Source: Citrus sinensis (Eukaryota; Streptophyta; Magnoliopsida; Sapindales; Rutaceae). From it: a stretch of 64,000 nt of DNA. Shown piece by piece: positions 21,015 to 32,577 of the stretch. Position numbers and translations under genes: made by a program. The notes below the pieces were generated by a model. It had not been told where the DNA came from and searched no databases. It worked only from the letters and a program-made list of their open reading frames with translations. Location: contig NC_068564.1 of NCBI RefSeq assembly GCF_022201045.2, positions 30,595,001 to 30,659,000 of the forward strand. Direction: 5' to 3'. Every line of letters starts with the position of its first letter. The stretch's first letter is position 1.

Positions 21015-23128
21015 ATGTCAAATCGGAAGGGAAAAATAATTGTAGACGAGAGTGATGAAGAGATAGAGGATTCCTATCCCTATCTGTTTGGACCCAGTGA
21101 TCCTCTATACTCTTCTCAGAGTGTAGGTCCCTCCTATTATAGGGATACGCCTAAATACCCTCGTCCTATTGCCACTTCTCCTTCCCCTGAACTAGAGCTT
21201 GTAGGAAATCGGGGTGGACCCACGTCGGGCTCTGGTGAGAACCATAGTTCTGGTGGGGCTATGGTCCCTGAAGACGTGGGTGACGGTGAGGGGAGCAGTT
21301 CTGAGCCGAGCATACCCCCTAAGAAGAGAAACCTTGGCCATAGGGTGGAGGCAGATTCTTACCCTATCGACTACATAGCTTGTGCCACCACCCCAACTGA
21401 CCTGCTCAAGCTTAGAACCCTTTATAACACACCTGAAGAGATTCTCCTTGTGATCCCCGGCAAAGATGATGTCCCTAGCTGACCTCCGAGGGGGTATGTG
21501 ACGATGCATCTGGAGAGTTTTAAATTGGGCGCTCGGTTGCCCCTTCAACGTTATTTTGCCAAGATATTGGGTGGTATGCACCTGGCTCCAGGTCAGCTAC
21601 ACCCAAATGGGTGAAGAGTTCTCTCGGCTATGTATGTGCTATGGGAGAGGTGCGGATCAGAGGAGCCCTCCCTTGTTGAGGTAAAGCATTTGTACCAGCT
21701 GCGGAGTAGCCCAAATGAAGCAGGCTGGTACTATTTCATGTCGAGCTCTGCAAAGAGGAAGCCGATCACCGGATTTCCCTCCTCATGTAAAAATTGGAAG
21801 AACAAATTCTTCTTTGTCGGAGGAAATTGGTGTCCAGCCGTCCATTCGCTTGGTGGTGATATTTACCTTCCAACGCGCTTTGTCACCCCAGGTCATTTAT
21901 TTATTACCTATTTTCTTTCTCCAATCGTCACTTATTGGGTTCTTTAACATTGTTTGCTCTTTCAGAGTCGTGGGGTTTGATCAAGGGGCTTGAAGATAGG
22001 CCCTTGCTCCAGGTGGAGACTGCTTTGGTGAGCTCGTCTACCTGCCAAGATCTCTTGTCATCAACAAATCTGGTCGGTTCGCGCTTAGTTGACGTAGCTG
22101 CCGGAATGGACAACAAGATCCCCAGCGCCATGACCAGAAAGCGTGGTCAGGCTCCAAGCAGCTCCAGCAACCCTCATCCTCCTCCGAAGAAAGCCAGTGT
22201 TGGTCCTTCCAAGGCTTCTGTTCCTGCTCTGCCCCCTCCTTTACCTTGTAAGAGCGGTGGGGAGAAAACTATCGACAAGAGTTCTGAGGTCAGCATTCGC
22301 TCTGGGGATCGATCCTCTCCTCTTCCGCATCAAGATTAGGGTAACTACCTGACCTCGTATCAGAGGGACTATATGAAGTCAGTGGGACCGAAAATGGTCC
22401 AGGACATTGAGAGCATGAATCTCAGTGAATTGGCTGGTTCTGTCCAGAGGGTCTCCTTCAAGCTGGCTACTATAGTTTCTTGTTATAAGAACAGGATCAC
22501 GCGCCATGAGAGGAAGCTTCAAGCTGACATTCATGACTTTAAGAAAAGAGCTGAGTCTGCTGATCGCTCGAAGGAAAAGCTGCTTCATCTGCAAAAGCAG
22601 ATCATGGATTTGGAAGAAAATGTAGTCATGGCTGAATCCAACTCTACCAAGCTTGAGGGTGAGTTGGGTGATTTGAAATCTGACTTCCAAACTACTCAAA
22701 GCGAGCGAGATACCTTGCAGACGGCCCTCGAGGGAGAAATTAAGTCTCTGAATGAACAGTTGGCCGAGCTGAAAGGTAAATCTGCCGATGTGGGTAATCA
22801 GATGGATGCAGAGTATAACTCTGGTCTCGCTTTTTGCTATAAGTGCATCATGTTTGTGCTTAAGGAAGAATATCCCGAGCTCGACATGAGCAAACTTGAA
22901 GTTGGAGTGCAGAAATATATGGCCGAGGCTGACCAGGGGGATAAGGAGCAGGGTGACCAGGATCAGGTGGAGGCTCCTTTAGATGGGGTGTAGGAGGGGG
23001 GAGCAGGGGATCGTGTTCTTGAAGTAGGTCAAGGGTCAGTGCCTACTCCCCCCGATGTTGCTGATCCTCCTCTTCCTGAGATTGCTGATCCTTCGACTAC
23101 GGAGGTGGCTGAACTTTCTAACCCTTAG
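21015..23128 (+). pseudogene. Antisense additional ORF of the Tat element (putative gypsy-type transposon protein), broken
   Basis: The likely start is MSNRKGK at 21015. An acidic, Ser/Pro-rich N-terminus is followed, after a stop at 21480-21482, by a conserved core (RLPLQRYFAKILGGMHLAPG, then QLHPNG and WKNKFFFVGGNW). This matches my memory of plant proteins annotated as putative gypsy-type transposon / transposase_28. A spliceable GT-AG intron fits 21892-21965 and joins TP to ESWGLIKGL in frame. The C-terminal part (22373-22990) is a long coiled coil (KLQADIHDFKKRAESADRSK...), followed by an acidic, Pro-rich tail. In-frame stops near 21481, 21612, 22338 and 22992 show decay. It lies in the opposite direction to gag-pol. 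Confidence 0.7.
21892..21965 (+). other. Possible 74-bp spliceosomal intron in the antisense ORF
   Basis: The boundaries read CCCCAG|GTCATT and TGCTCTTTCAG|AGTCG, with a T-rich tract before the acceptor. Removing it keeps the frame (TP-ESWGL) and avoids the stop that otherwise ends the upstream frame. No transcript evidence is available to me. Confidence 0.5.
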
Positions 23129-23274
23129 GCTTATCTTTGTATAAATTTCAGACTTTCATCTGTTCTGTAAACATTTGAGTATAAATTTTGGATGCTTTCT
23201 GTTGGCTTTTTTATTGTGGTTTTGCTTATGGATCGTTTCTGCAAATTACCTTAATATATTTAATTGGCTTTACA

Positions 23275-23820
23275 TGCTGGTCCTTTAATCGACCGAGCAA
23301 GAATGGGCACTTGCTTGTCATAACCAAATTTGTAGATTTGCCTGTTGGTCCTTTAGGCGACCGAGCAGGATTAAGCACTTGCTTGCCTTAATAAAGTTAG
23401 TAGATCTGTCTACTGGTCCTTTAGGCGACCGAGCAGGATTAGGCACTTACTTGCCTTTGTAGAACTTCGTGAAATTACCTGCTGGTCTTTTAAACGACCG
23501 AGCAGGAATAGATACTTGCTTGCCTTAGTAAAATTTCGTGAAAATGTCTGCTGGTCCTTAGGCGACCGAACAGGAATAGGCACTTGCTTGCCTTAGTAAA
23601 ATTTCATGAAAATGTTTACTGGTCTTTAGGCGACCGAGCAGGAATAGGCACTTGCTTGCATTAGTAAAATTTTGTGAAAATGCCTGCTGGTCTTTAGGCG
23701 ACCGAGCAGGAATAGGCACTTGCTTGCCTTAGTAAAATTTCGTGAAAATGTCTGCTGGTCTTTAGGCGACCGAGTAGGGATAGGCACTTGCTTGCCTTAA
23801 TAAAATTTAATGGATTCTGC
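23275..23820. repeat. Minisatellite, eight copies of about 68 bp, inside the Tat element
   Basis: Eight adjacent units start T(G/A)CTGGTC-type and contain AGGCGACCGAGCAGGA and CACTTGCTTGCCTTA. They begin near 23275, 23343, 23410, 23479, 23548, 23616, 23684 and 23752. Similarity is higher among the last five copies. The array lies between the end of the antisense ORF and the end of the integrase frame, in the 3' untranslated region relative to gag-pol. Confidence 0.9.
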
Positions 23821-23962
23821 TAGCAGGGGAATTTCATGCTGGATTCATCTTTATTGAAACTTGCATGGGTTACAGAAATGTGAAATATACGTATGTGCCA
23901 CAAGTCATCATACATTTAACAGAAATAACTTATTGAAATAAATACTTGGTAAAACACTTTGC

Positions 23963-26900
23963 TTACTGGAAGTACTTCTTCAAGTGTTCAGCGTTCCGTG
24001 ACCTTTTCACATCTCGTCCATCTGGGTAAGCCAGCTTGTAAGCTCCTGGTCCAGTCGCTCGTATTACCCTATAAGGGCCTTCCCATTTCGGGCCAAGAGC
24101 GCCATGGTTAGGATCTCTAGTGTTTTGGTTCACCTTCCCAAGCACCCAATCTCTTGCTCGGAACTGTCTCACGCGTAAATTCTTATTGTAATAACGCATG
24201 ACCCTTTGCTAACATTAGGTCACTCTCTGCGAGGCCCCTTCCATTTTCTCCTCCAACAGGTCCAGGTTCAAGCAGATCTGCTCGTCGTTTTACTCATCGT
24301 TGAAGTATTCTGTTCGATGTGTCCCCACCCCAATTTCTGCTGGGATTACCGCCTCATGACAAAAAGCTAAAGCAAATGGGGTTTCCCCCGTGGTAGTTTT
24401 GTGGGTTGTCGGGTAAGCCCATAACACTCCTGGTAGCTCGTTGACCCAAGCTCACTTCTTCTCTCCCAGCCTAGTTTTCAGGAGCTTCTTTATTACTTTG
24501 TTGGCTGCTTCCACCTGTCTGTTTGCTTGGGGGTGTGCTGAGGTGCAGAATTTCAGGTCGACCCCCAAGTTTTGACAAAATTTTTTGAAGTTGTTGTTGT
24601 CAAACTGTCTCCCATTATCTGTAATAATGGCATAGGGGATCCCGTATCTGTAGATGATATTTTTCCAAATAAAATCTGTTGTATTTCTCTCCGTGATTTG
24701 ACTAAGGACTCCCACTTCTACCCATTTGGTGAAGTAATCTATAGCTACAATAGCATGCGTTGCTGCTCCTCGGCCTTTAGGTAACGGGCCAATCGGGTCA
24801 ATTCCCCATTAAGCAAAAGGCCATGGGGATGACATAGTGGTTAACCTTTCTGGGGGCTGAGCAGGAACCTCTGAAAAGTTCTGGCAAACCTTACAGTTCT
24901 TTGCCATTCCATTCGCATCCCGGTGCATGGTCGGCCAAAAGTATCATTGTTGGAGTGCCTTGAAAGCCAAAGTTCTCGCCCCCGAATGGTTGCCACAAAT
25001 TCTTTCATGAATTTCCCTCAACACATAATCTGCTTCCTCGTCATCTAAACATCTTAAAAGGAGCAAGGTGAATCCTCGGCGGTAGAGTATCCCATCGAGT
25101 AGCGTATACCTTGCTGCTCGACATTTCAACTTCCTTGCTTGTTTCCTGTCCTTCGGTAAGATGCCTTCTCGGATATATGAGAGAATAAGGTCCATCCAGG
25201 ATTGTTCGGTGCTCACCCGCATTACTTCTGCTTCTTCCCCTATGATTGGCGAGGTTATCACTTTCAGTGGAACTGACTTAGGTAATTTTGGATCTGCAAT
25301 TGCGGCCATTCTGGCCAACATATCTGCTCGGTAATTTTCATTCCGGGATATCTACTTTATTTCTACCTCTCAGAAGAGCTCAATCATTTGCTTCACCTTC
25401 TTCAAATAAAGCCCCAACTTCTTTTCCCTTACTTGGAATTGGTCGCAGAGCTGATTACAGACTAGCTGGGAATCTGCTCGGATTTCTACTTTTTCAGCTC
25501 GTAGTGCGTGTGCAAGCCCGAGCCCAGTAATAAAGGCCTCATATTCAGCTTGGTTATTCGTAAGTTGGAACTCAAATTTTACTGCATAGGATACCTCGAC
25601 CCCTTCTGGGCTCCGTATTACAACTCATGCTCCGGATCCCTGTTCACTATGTGACCCATCAACCATTGCCAACCACACCTCCTTTGGATTCTCCTGTTCT
25701 ACTGGTTGCTCCTCATGAACTTCTTCCCCTAGTTCAACACAGTCAACCATAAAATCAGCCAGGGCTTGGGTCTTGATTACTCCTCGGGGTCTATAGGATA
25801 GGTCGAACTCGCTCAGCTCCACGGACCACTTTACTAACCGACCAGATGCATCTGGTTTTTGGAGCGTTTGTCGAAGGGATTGGTCAGTCATCACAACTAT
25901 CGGGTGGGCCTGAAAATATGGTCTGAGCTTGCGTGCTGCCGTTATTAGAGCTAGTGCCTATTTCTCCATCAGTGAATATCTGGTTTCTGCGTCTACCAGG
26001 GCCTTGCTAGTGTAGTATACTGGGTGTTGCTTTCCTTCATATTCTCTGACTAATACCGAGCTGGTTGCCCATTTAGAGATTGCTAAGTATAAATACAGCT
26101 GGTCACCCTCCCTTGGAGTTGATAACAATGGGGCGCGGGCCAGATATTCCTTTAGCTGCCCGAACGCTTCTTCACATTCTGATGTCCATTCCATCTTCCT
26201 CTATTTCTTTATAGTTTGGAAGAAAGGGTTGCATTTATCTGTGACCCGTGAGATGAATCGGTTCAGTGCTGCTAATTTCCCTGTAAAGCTCTGCACCTCC
26301 TTAACTGTTCGGAGGGACTTTATTTCCGTTACTGCCCGTATTTTTGCCGGGTTGACCTTGATCCTTCGGTGGCTCACTAGGAATCCCAAAAATTTACCCG
26401 AGCTAACTCCAAATGCACATTTCTCCGGGTTCAGCTTCATTTCATACTTCCTCAGCAATTCAAAGGTCTCTTCCAAGTGCTTCACATGATCCTTCGGTTT
26501 TTTGGACTTTGTAATCATATCGTCCACATATACCTCCATAGTGTGACCGATTAATGGCTTGAAGATCTTGTTCACCAACCTTTGATAGGTAGCTCCTGTA
26601 TTTTTTAGGCCAAAAGGCATTACCCTGTAGCAAAACAAACCTATGTTAGTTATAAATGTGGTGCTTTCCTCATCCTGCTCGTCCATGGGTATCTGGTTAT
26701 ATCCCGAAAAGGTATCCATGAAGCTGAGCAGACTGTGACCCGCTGTTGAGTCCACCAATTGATCTATTTTCTGTAGGGGAAAACTATCCTTCGGGCATGC
26801 CTTATTAAGGTCTGTGAAGTCCACACACATTCTGCTGGCTTTTTTTACCAGTATTACATTAGAAATCCACTCCGAGTACTTAGTCTTCCTTATAAACCCT

Positions 26901-27770
26901 GCTTTCAACAGCTGTTCCACTTCGGCATTTATGGCCTCGTACCTTTCTTGGTTAAAGCACCTCCTTTTCTGCCTCACCGGCATTGCCCCTTTCCTGATTG
27001 CCAGCTTGTGGTAAGCTATCCCGTGATCAATTCTTGGCATGTCCTCATGAGACCAGGCAAATATATCTGCATAGGACTGTAGATACTTCACCAGCTCGCC
27101 TTTTATTGTCTCGCCCAATCCTGAACCGATCTTAACCATTCTGCTCGGGTTACTCTTGTTTACAAAGACCTCATCCAGTTTCTCGACAGGTTCCTGGCGA
27201 CCCTTTTTAGAATCTCCTCGGTTATCTAGAGAGGTAACTTGTAGTGTCTCCTTGGCCGCTGTAGCATAACAGCTCCTCGTCATTTTCTGGACACCTTTTA
27301 CCACGCCAACAACTCCGTTTACTCTGTACTTCAATGCCAGATAATGCGTGGATATAACGCATTGGCTTATCCTTATGAAAGGCCGTCCCAGTATCATCTG
27401 GTAAGGGCTTCTTTCTTCCACCACGACAAAGTACAGCATCACTATTCTTTCAAATGGCTTCGACCCTACAGTGATTGGGAGCTCGTTGATCCCCATAGGG
27501 GTTAACCGTCCTCCTCCAAATCCCTTTAATGACGTATTCGTCCGCTCCAGTTTTAAGTCTGAGATTCCCATATCATCTAGGGCCGACTTAAACAATATAT
27601 CAACCGAGCTGCCCGTGTCTACCAGTATTCGCCGTAATTCTATTGCAGCCACCATTGCCTTAATTACCAGTGCATCCTCATGAAGATATAAAATACCCTC
27701 TTCGTCGTCATCTGTCCACATAATGGGGACTTATCTTACTTTCACCCTTTTGGCCGCTGGCAAATTGAAA
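23963..27770 (-). pseudogene. Tat element pol (protease, RT, two RNase H, integrase), degenerate
   Basis: In order along the minus strand: protease with active site LVDTGSSVDI (about 27610); reverse transcriptase with MCVDFTDLNKACPKD, MPFGLKNTGATYQRL and the catalytic YVDDM (about 26530), ending at a TAG near 26204; RNase H (about 26194-25900, KMEWTSECEEAF...YYTSKALVDAETRY) interrupted by a TAG; archaeal-type RNase H (about 25690-25400, VDGSHSEQGSGA, TNNQAEYEA, RADSQLV); integrase with an N-terminal HHCC region (ERICGNHSGA ... CKTCQ), core D (IDYFTKW), D (TDNGRQF) and E (HPQANRQVEAAN, about 24500); then a C-terminal DNA-binding tail (WEGPYRV). At least six stops are visible and the frame is broken in places. 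A few residues just before MCVDF seem deleted. Confidence 0.88.
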
Positions 27771-27809
27771 AGCACCTCTTTGCTGGTCATGACGTATCTC
27801 CCATAGTTC

Positions 27810-29560
27810 TTATGTGCCCTGTTCGAATCCCCAGCCAATGTTGGCCCTTTCTGCTATCACACAGATAGTTAGCTGTTCACATTCCAAACTCCTCTCCATT
27901 CCTTCATCCCGGGTATACGGCGATTCAAGGACGGGGGTCATTCCGTCTACATATTCATCCAGGTATCGGTTCCTCACCAAGTCTTCCACCTGAATCTTTA
28001 GGTCACGGCATTGGCTGATAGTGTTACCATGAGTGTCGTGGAATTTACAGAATCTACTTTTGTCACGTCGGTGAGCAGGCTTTGTTATAGGGGCTGGAGG
28101 GTACAGCAGGCCTCGTCCCTCGATCCTCTCGTATAACTCCTCCATATGAACTTTTAATGGGGTGTATTGCCTATATGCCAAGCTCTGGTCAATCAGCTGG
28201 ACTGCTCGGCTATCGTGGATATCGTCCCGGGCTGATATTGTCGGAATTCTCGTTGCCGCTCCGGGAATAGGGGGCGCGGAGGCTGAGCTCGGTTGTGTTG
28301 GAACTGTTGCGGCCTCTGAGCCATGGGATAATGGCGAGATCGAGCTGATATTGCCCCCATTGCTGAGGATTTTCTAGCTCGCTTTCCCGACCCGCTCCCG
28401 CTCGGGGTTCTCCTTTCCTTTCGTCTCAGCTCCTTTAGTTGTTCACTTTTTATCCTCGCCGATTTTTCCTCTTCGATTTCTATATCTCTCCTCGCCTGTT
28501 CATACCCCGCCGAATAATTCTGCACTAGGGAATTTCTCAAGTTGTACAACAATCGGCCTATCATCACGCCATCTTTTAATCCCCTCAATGCCTGTGGGTG
28601 ATTGAAAGCTCCCAAATCAAGCACGACCCGGTGGTATCGTTTTACAAAATCCTGGAGGGATTCATGTTCCTCCTGCTTCATCTCTATTAGTTCCATCATA
28701 TCGTCCTCTGGGGCCACTGCTCCTCGGAACTGCTCAGTCAACTCTTGGCACATCTGCTCGTATCCTTTTATACTTCCTCGTGGCAGCTTACGGTACCATT
28801 CTCGGGCTCACCCCTCTAGTGTTAGTGGGAACACCCTGCATCTCTGAGCTGGTGTTAGCCCATGCACACCCGTCATGTCGTTAAAACGTTCAATATGCAC
28901 CAGCGAGTCACTTCGCTCGGAGTATTTAAGGTCGGGGAAGCGGAAATCTCTTGGGATTACAGTACCCATGATCTCGGCTGACAACGGAGATTCTTCATCT
29001 AGCATTATCCTCCAGCTCAGGGGTTTTCTCTTACCCTGAATCTCTTCCATCACCTGCGCCAATCTGCGCACCTCACCCTCCAATTCTACAGCACGGTCAG
29101 GATCGCGTGCAGCTATTTGATCTCGCTCCTGCTCGGCATTCTGCAACCGCTGTCTGAGCTCTCCTTCATCAATATTGGCTCCTCGGCCATCAATTTTCAG
29201 CACCCGTCCAGAGCAAGGTTGGTCCCTCCCTTCGTCTACACGCTCCCCTGGAATCTGACAAGTACTTCTATGGGGATGTGGCCCATAGGGTTGATCTATC
29301 GGGGGAGGGATTTCCTCGACTCTACGCCTCTGGAGGCTAGGTTCTGTCACAACTTCATCTCTCCCCACGAAGGTTTCATAGTCCCTTCTCCGTTCATCCC
29401 TCAGTTCATGCAATATGGCTGTGAGAGTCTCCATTTGTTTCTCTAGCCGATCTTGCATCATCCTCTCTCGAGCTTCATTCGCAATCTTCCGGAGAGTGAT
29501 TGTCTCAATAATTTCATTGTCCTCCCCTAAGGCACCCTTCCTTGAAACATCCATAACCAA
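27810..29560 (-). pseudogene. Tat element gag, degenerate
   Basis: The frame starts MVMDVSRKGALG near 29560 and carries a retrotransposon gag core (about 28840-28560; ...AQRCRVFPLTLEG, stop, AREWYR, MKQEEHESLQDFVKRYHRVV). A zinc-knuckle-like CKFHDTHGNTISQCRDLK follows near 28050. There is a TGA within the core at about 28806, another stop near 28191 and a frame change between 28193 and 28181. The order and motifs are those of Gypsy gag; the protein is not intact. Confidence 0.8.
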
Positions 29561-29636
29561 TTATTCGTGCGCTTCCTCGGATGACTATTAGTTTGGTGGT
29601 AGCTTTTTATCCAGCTCCCCACAGACAGCGCCAAAA

Positions 29637-30335
29637 TGTTGATGCTGAAATCTGCTCGCCCTTTATCCGACCAGATTTTTCCACCGACGCTTATATGTTT
29701 AATGGAACGATGTCACTCTCTCCTTGCCTTAACGATCGCTTACGTCACTGGGTTGAAATCACCCATTTTTATCTTGCTAAGCCTGCGTTCACAAAGAAAT
29801 AGATCAGATGCCTAAGTTAGCACAAGATATTTACGGGAAAACAGTTCAATTTAGATTTCGGAATGACTCACGATTTACTCTCAATTTAGGCAGAAAAACA
29901 GTCTAGTCTTAATTTGGCAGAGTTTTCTCTTCTCTCTCAGTTTTTTCATCCCTTTATTAATTGATTTCTTCCTCTTTTATAGCCGTTGTTCCACGTTTCT
30001 GTTCACCCTTCATCCCCCCTTTCTCGGGTAGTGGTAGCCCCTCATGGAACTCTAACATTGTGGGCAAACGTGGGACACCATGTCTCCCTCAACGGTTCTG
30101 GGAAAAGCGCAACTGTCATGATTTTATGAGATCGTGTTCCCGCTCTTTAGGGAATGGGTATCTACTCGGTATATGTCTCTGGTCGGTGTATTCCTCTGGT
30201 TGGTACTCGTCTCTGGTCGGCCCATGTTTGTAGAAGGCTCATTATCAGTGTTCTGCTCGTACCATTCGACAGAGGTGATTCACCCCGAGGTGGGGATGAT
30301 GGTATGGCCGAGCTGGTGCTCTTGTTTACTTAACA
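29637..30335 (-). repeat. 5' LTR of the Tat element
   Basis: It begins TGTTGATGCTGAAATC and ends TACTTAACA, followed by the GAAAC target duplication. Immediately inside, on the minus strand, is the TTTTGGCGCTGTCTGTGGGG primer-binding region, which identifies this as the 5' LTR relative to gag-pol. Confidence 0.9.
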
Positions 30336-31930
30336 GAAACCTTGTTTTTTAAAACACATCTAAATTTTTTTAAAATTTTTTTTATTAATCTTATCATTTT
30401 ATTCTTATAATTAGTTGTTTGAAGATAGAAATATAAATATCTCTAATTATTTAGTTAATTGAATTTTTTTAATCATAATTAATTGAAAAATTAAATGAAA
30501 ATTATGAAAAAAAAAGTAAGGATTTTTTTATTTAATTGAAAAACCATGACAAATCCTGTATTTTTTTTCATAATTTTTAATTAATTATAATTAAAAAATA
30601 TTCAATTAATTAAATGGATAAAGTTATTCATATTTCCAATATCAAATAATTACAAGAATTAAATTAATATATTAATAAAAAAAAGTTGATACTCAAAAAA
30701 TTTAGATATATTTTAAAAATTAATGAAATTTTAATTAATTTTATCCAATAATAAGAGATTTTGCTCCTTTTTCGTAGTACAAGCTCTCACAATGGTTTAC
30801 TGGGGACTCCAATTTGGGCCGACAACCGTTGAATCGCTTCAAATCTGGCCTGGACTGGAAGCCGCCCGCATTTAGAATCTCAATTCAGAAATGCATATTT
30901 TTGAAGGAGTATTTTGTTATTTTGGGAAGTACTTATTTTTTCAGTTTCGAGTCTCTGCAGAAATTTCATAGCCAATTTTGCCACAAAACATCAATAGGGA
31001 TCCATCTTTAATTTGACGAGAAGAATAACAATCAAAATATGCTTGAAATTAGCCAACATAAGGATGTTTACAACTAAAGAATGAGTGTGTCCTAGCTATA
31101 GTATAATGAAAGAAAGTGATCTAATTACAGTGCAAAGAGCGGCCTTGTTCTCGTAAAGGTAGTAATGCCACTGTAAAATCGATAGTGCAATTAAAAAACA
31201 TGTAAAAAAAAAAAACACAAGCAGTTCTTGACATGTAAATTAAAATTAATATAAAAACTTCAAAGCAATTAAGAATAGTGGGAATATTGTTGGATCCTTA
31301 ATAGAACGTTGGATTTATATACGAATAATTATGTGTTGTATACTGTCATACAAAGTTAAACACAATTAAAAGTTATTTAATTAAGATTTTCAATAATTTG
31401 GACTTTAATATATTTAATAGAGTATGTGTCTTTTATGTGTACAGATTTAAGGATAATTTTTATTTTTGTTTTTATAATGAGTTGAAAATAGAAGTACCTA
31501 AAGATAAAGTTATCTATATAAATGGTTCGGGTAAAAAAACTTAAAGAATTTTATGAGATAATGTGTTGATCTAGAAGATAAACCACACGACTTTAAAAAG
31601 TAATTATTTGTTATGAATTCAGGTATACTTTCGCAAGCTCAATTATTGATTTTTTGTAATAAAACATGAATGTTTCTAGAATTTAGGTCATAGTTTTCAC
31701 CAACGGGTTATTTTCTAACAAATGCATGTTCAAGTATATATGTTTGCTGAACTTAATTAATTTTATTGTCAAGAATGAATCACAATTCTAAGCTTTGCTA
31801 GCAATGGAAGTAAAACCTGTATTTCTAAGCTCATTGAAAAACCAGAAAGGAATGCAGTTCCTTGATAACTGGCCCAATCCATTCAGCGTAATAACTACCA
31901 AGTAACACTAAGCTGTAAGAACAAAATTGC

Positions 31931-32577
31931 CTAATCAGGTGTTGGTGCTGCCCCACTAACCTCAGCCCAAGAGCTCTTCAACAATGCAGGAAGAAGGGAT
32001 TAAATGGGAACATCTTAGGCCAGCACTTATCGCTGATTTCAGTGACAGCTTTGCAACAAGCAGGGCCAATACCATTGATTTGGCCAGTGGTGACTGGTGA
32101 GTGATTTAAAAATCTCTGAAGCACACCATTCTTTGCTTGTAATAGATGACCAGCATTCTGTTATTTCGGTCTCACTAACAGATGGCACAGAGAGCTTGCT
32201 CCCGGAATTCGCTCCAGTTGGTTGATCAGGTGAAAGTGCAGCACAAAAATTCTTGAGCAATGAAGGGAAAAACGGATGACATGGGAACATCTTAGGTCAG
32301 CAATCATCGCTGACTTGATTGATGGAGCTGCAACAAGCCGGATTAATCTTGCTTGCTAGACCACTGGATAGTGAATCACAAATCTGCCAGAGGCAGCTTG
32401 GAATTTTTGTTAGCGATGACCAGCCTTTGCCAGCATCTTGTAGTGGCGGTAATAGGCCTGAAGTTTGTCCGATTGGTATTGCTAATGGGAACCGTGTACT
32501 AGTCCTGTTGGGACCAGAATTGCTATGCATGCCACGGCCAACATCATCGGCATTGTAATTGCCGATATTTTCGCCAT
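31931..32577 (-). pseudogene. Prolamin-like two-domain pseudogene P
   Basis: The minus-strand start MAKISAITMPMM encodes a signal peptide like those of the L and S genes. The frame then shifts near TGLVHG. In the second frame the first domain is recognisable (GWSSLTKIPSCL, INPACCSSINQVSDDC) and stops at a TGA that replaces the Trp of CWPKMFP (about 32296). Domain 2 (TECWSSITSKEWC) is broken by a 7-bp insertion near 32094 before GQINGIGPACCKAV. A third frame reaches the family C-terminus, and the stop lies at 31931-31933. The first Cys of domain 1 is also replaced by Gly. Three lesions make this a clear pseudogene, and it shares the 7-bp insertion and the first frameshift with P'. Confidence 0.85.

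Larger units (their letters stand above)
19649..30335 (-). mobile_element. Complete, degenerate Ty3/gypsy Tat/Retand-type LTR retrotransposon
   Basis: This 10,687-bp element has LTRs at 19649-20388 and 29637-30335, flanked by GAAAC on both sides. Gag-pol runs on the minus strand from the right LTR in the order gag, protease, reverse transcriptase, RNase H, second (archaeal-type) RNase H, integrase. An extra ORF in antisense lies between the integrase and the left (3') LTR. Two RNase H domains together with an antisense ORF are known features of the Tat/Retand branch. A TGG-type primer-binding region follows the 5' LTR (minus strand reads TTTTGGCGCTGTCTG after ...CAACA). Stops and frameshifts throughout make it non-autonomous. 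The two LTRs differ by substitutions and by an extra ~33 bp in the left one (about 19828-19860), so the insertion is not very recent. Confidence 0.9.
19624..30749. mobile_element. AT-rich foldback MITE split by the Tat retrotransposon
   Basis: The right part, 30341-30749, is a near-palindrome; for example ATCTAAATTTTTT near 30358 pairs with AAAAAATTTAGAT near 30697, and CATAATTAATTG pairs with TTAATTAATTATAATT. Its right terminus, read inverted, is ATTGGATAAAATTAAT. The matching left terminus ATTGATTAATAAAATTAAT is found at 19624-19642, on the other side of the retrotransposon. The MITE is therefore two pieces, 19624-19648 and 30341-30749, separated by the 10.7-kb insertion. No coding capacity. 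Confidence 0.7.

Noticed and set aside
23275-23820. Regular ~68-bp repeats resembling a CRISPR array
   Set aside because: Whole units repeat, with no conserved-repeat/unique-spacer alternation, inside an LTR retrotransposon of a plant genome.
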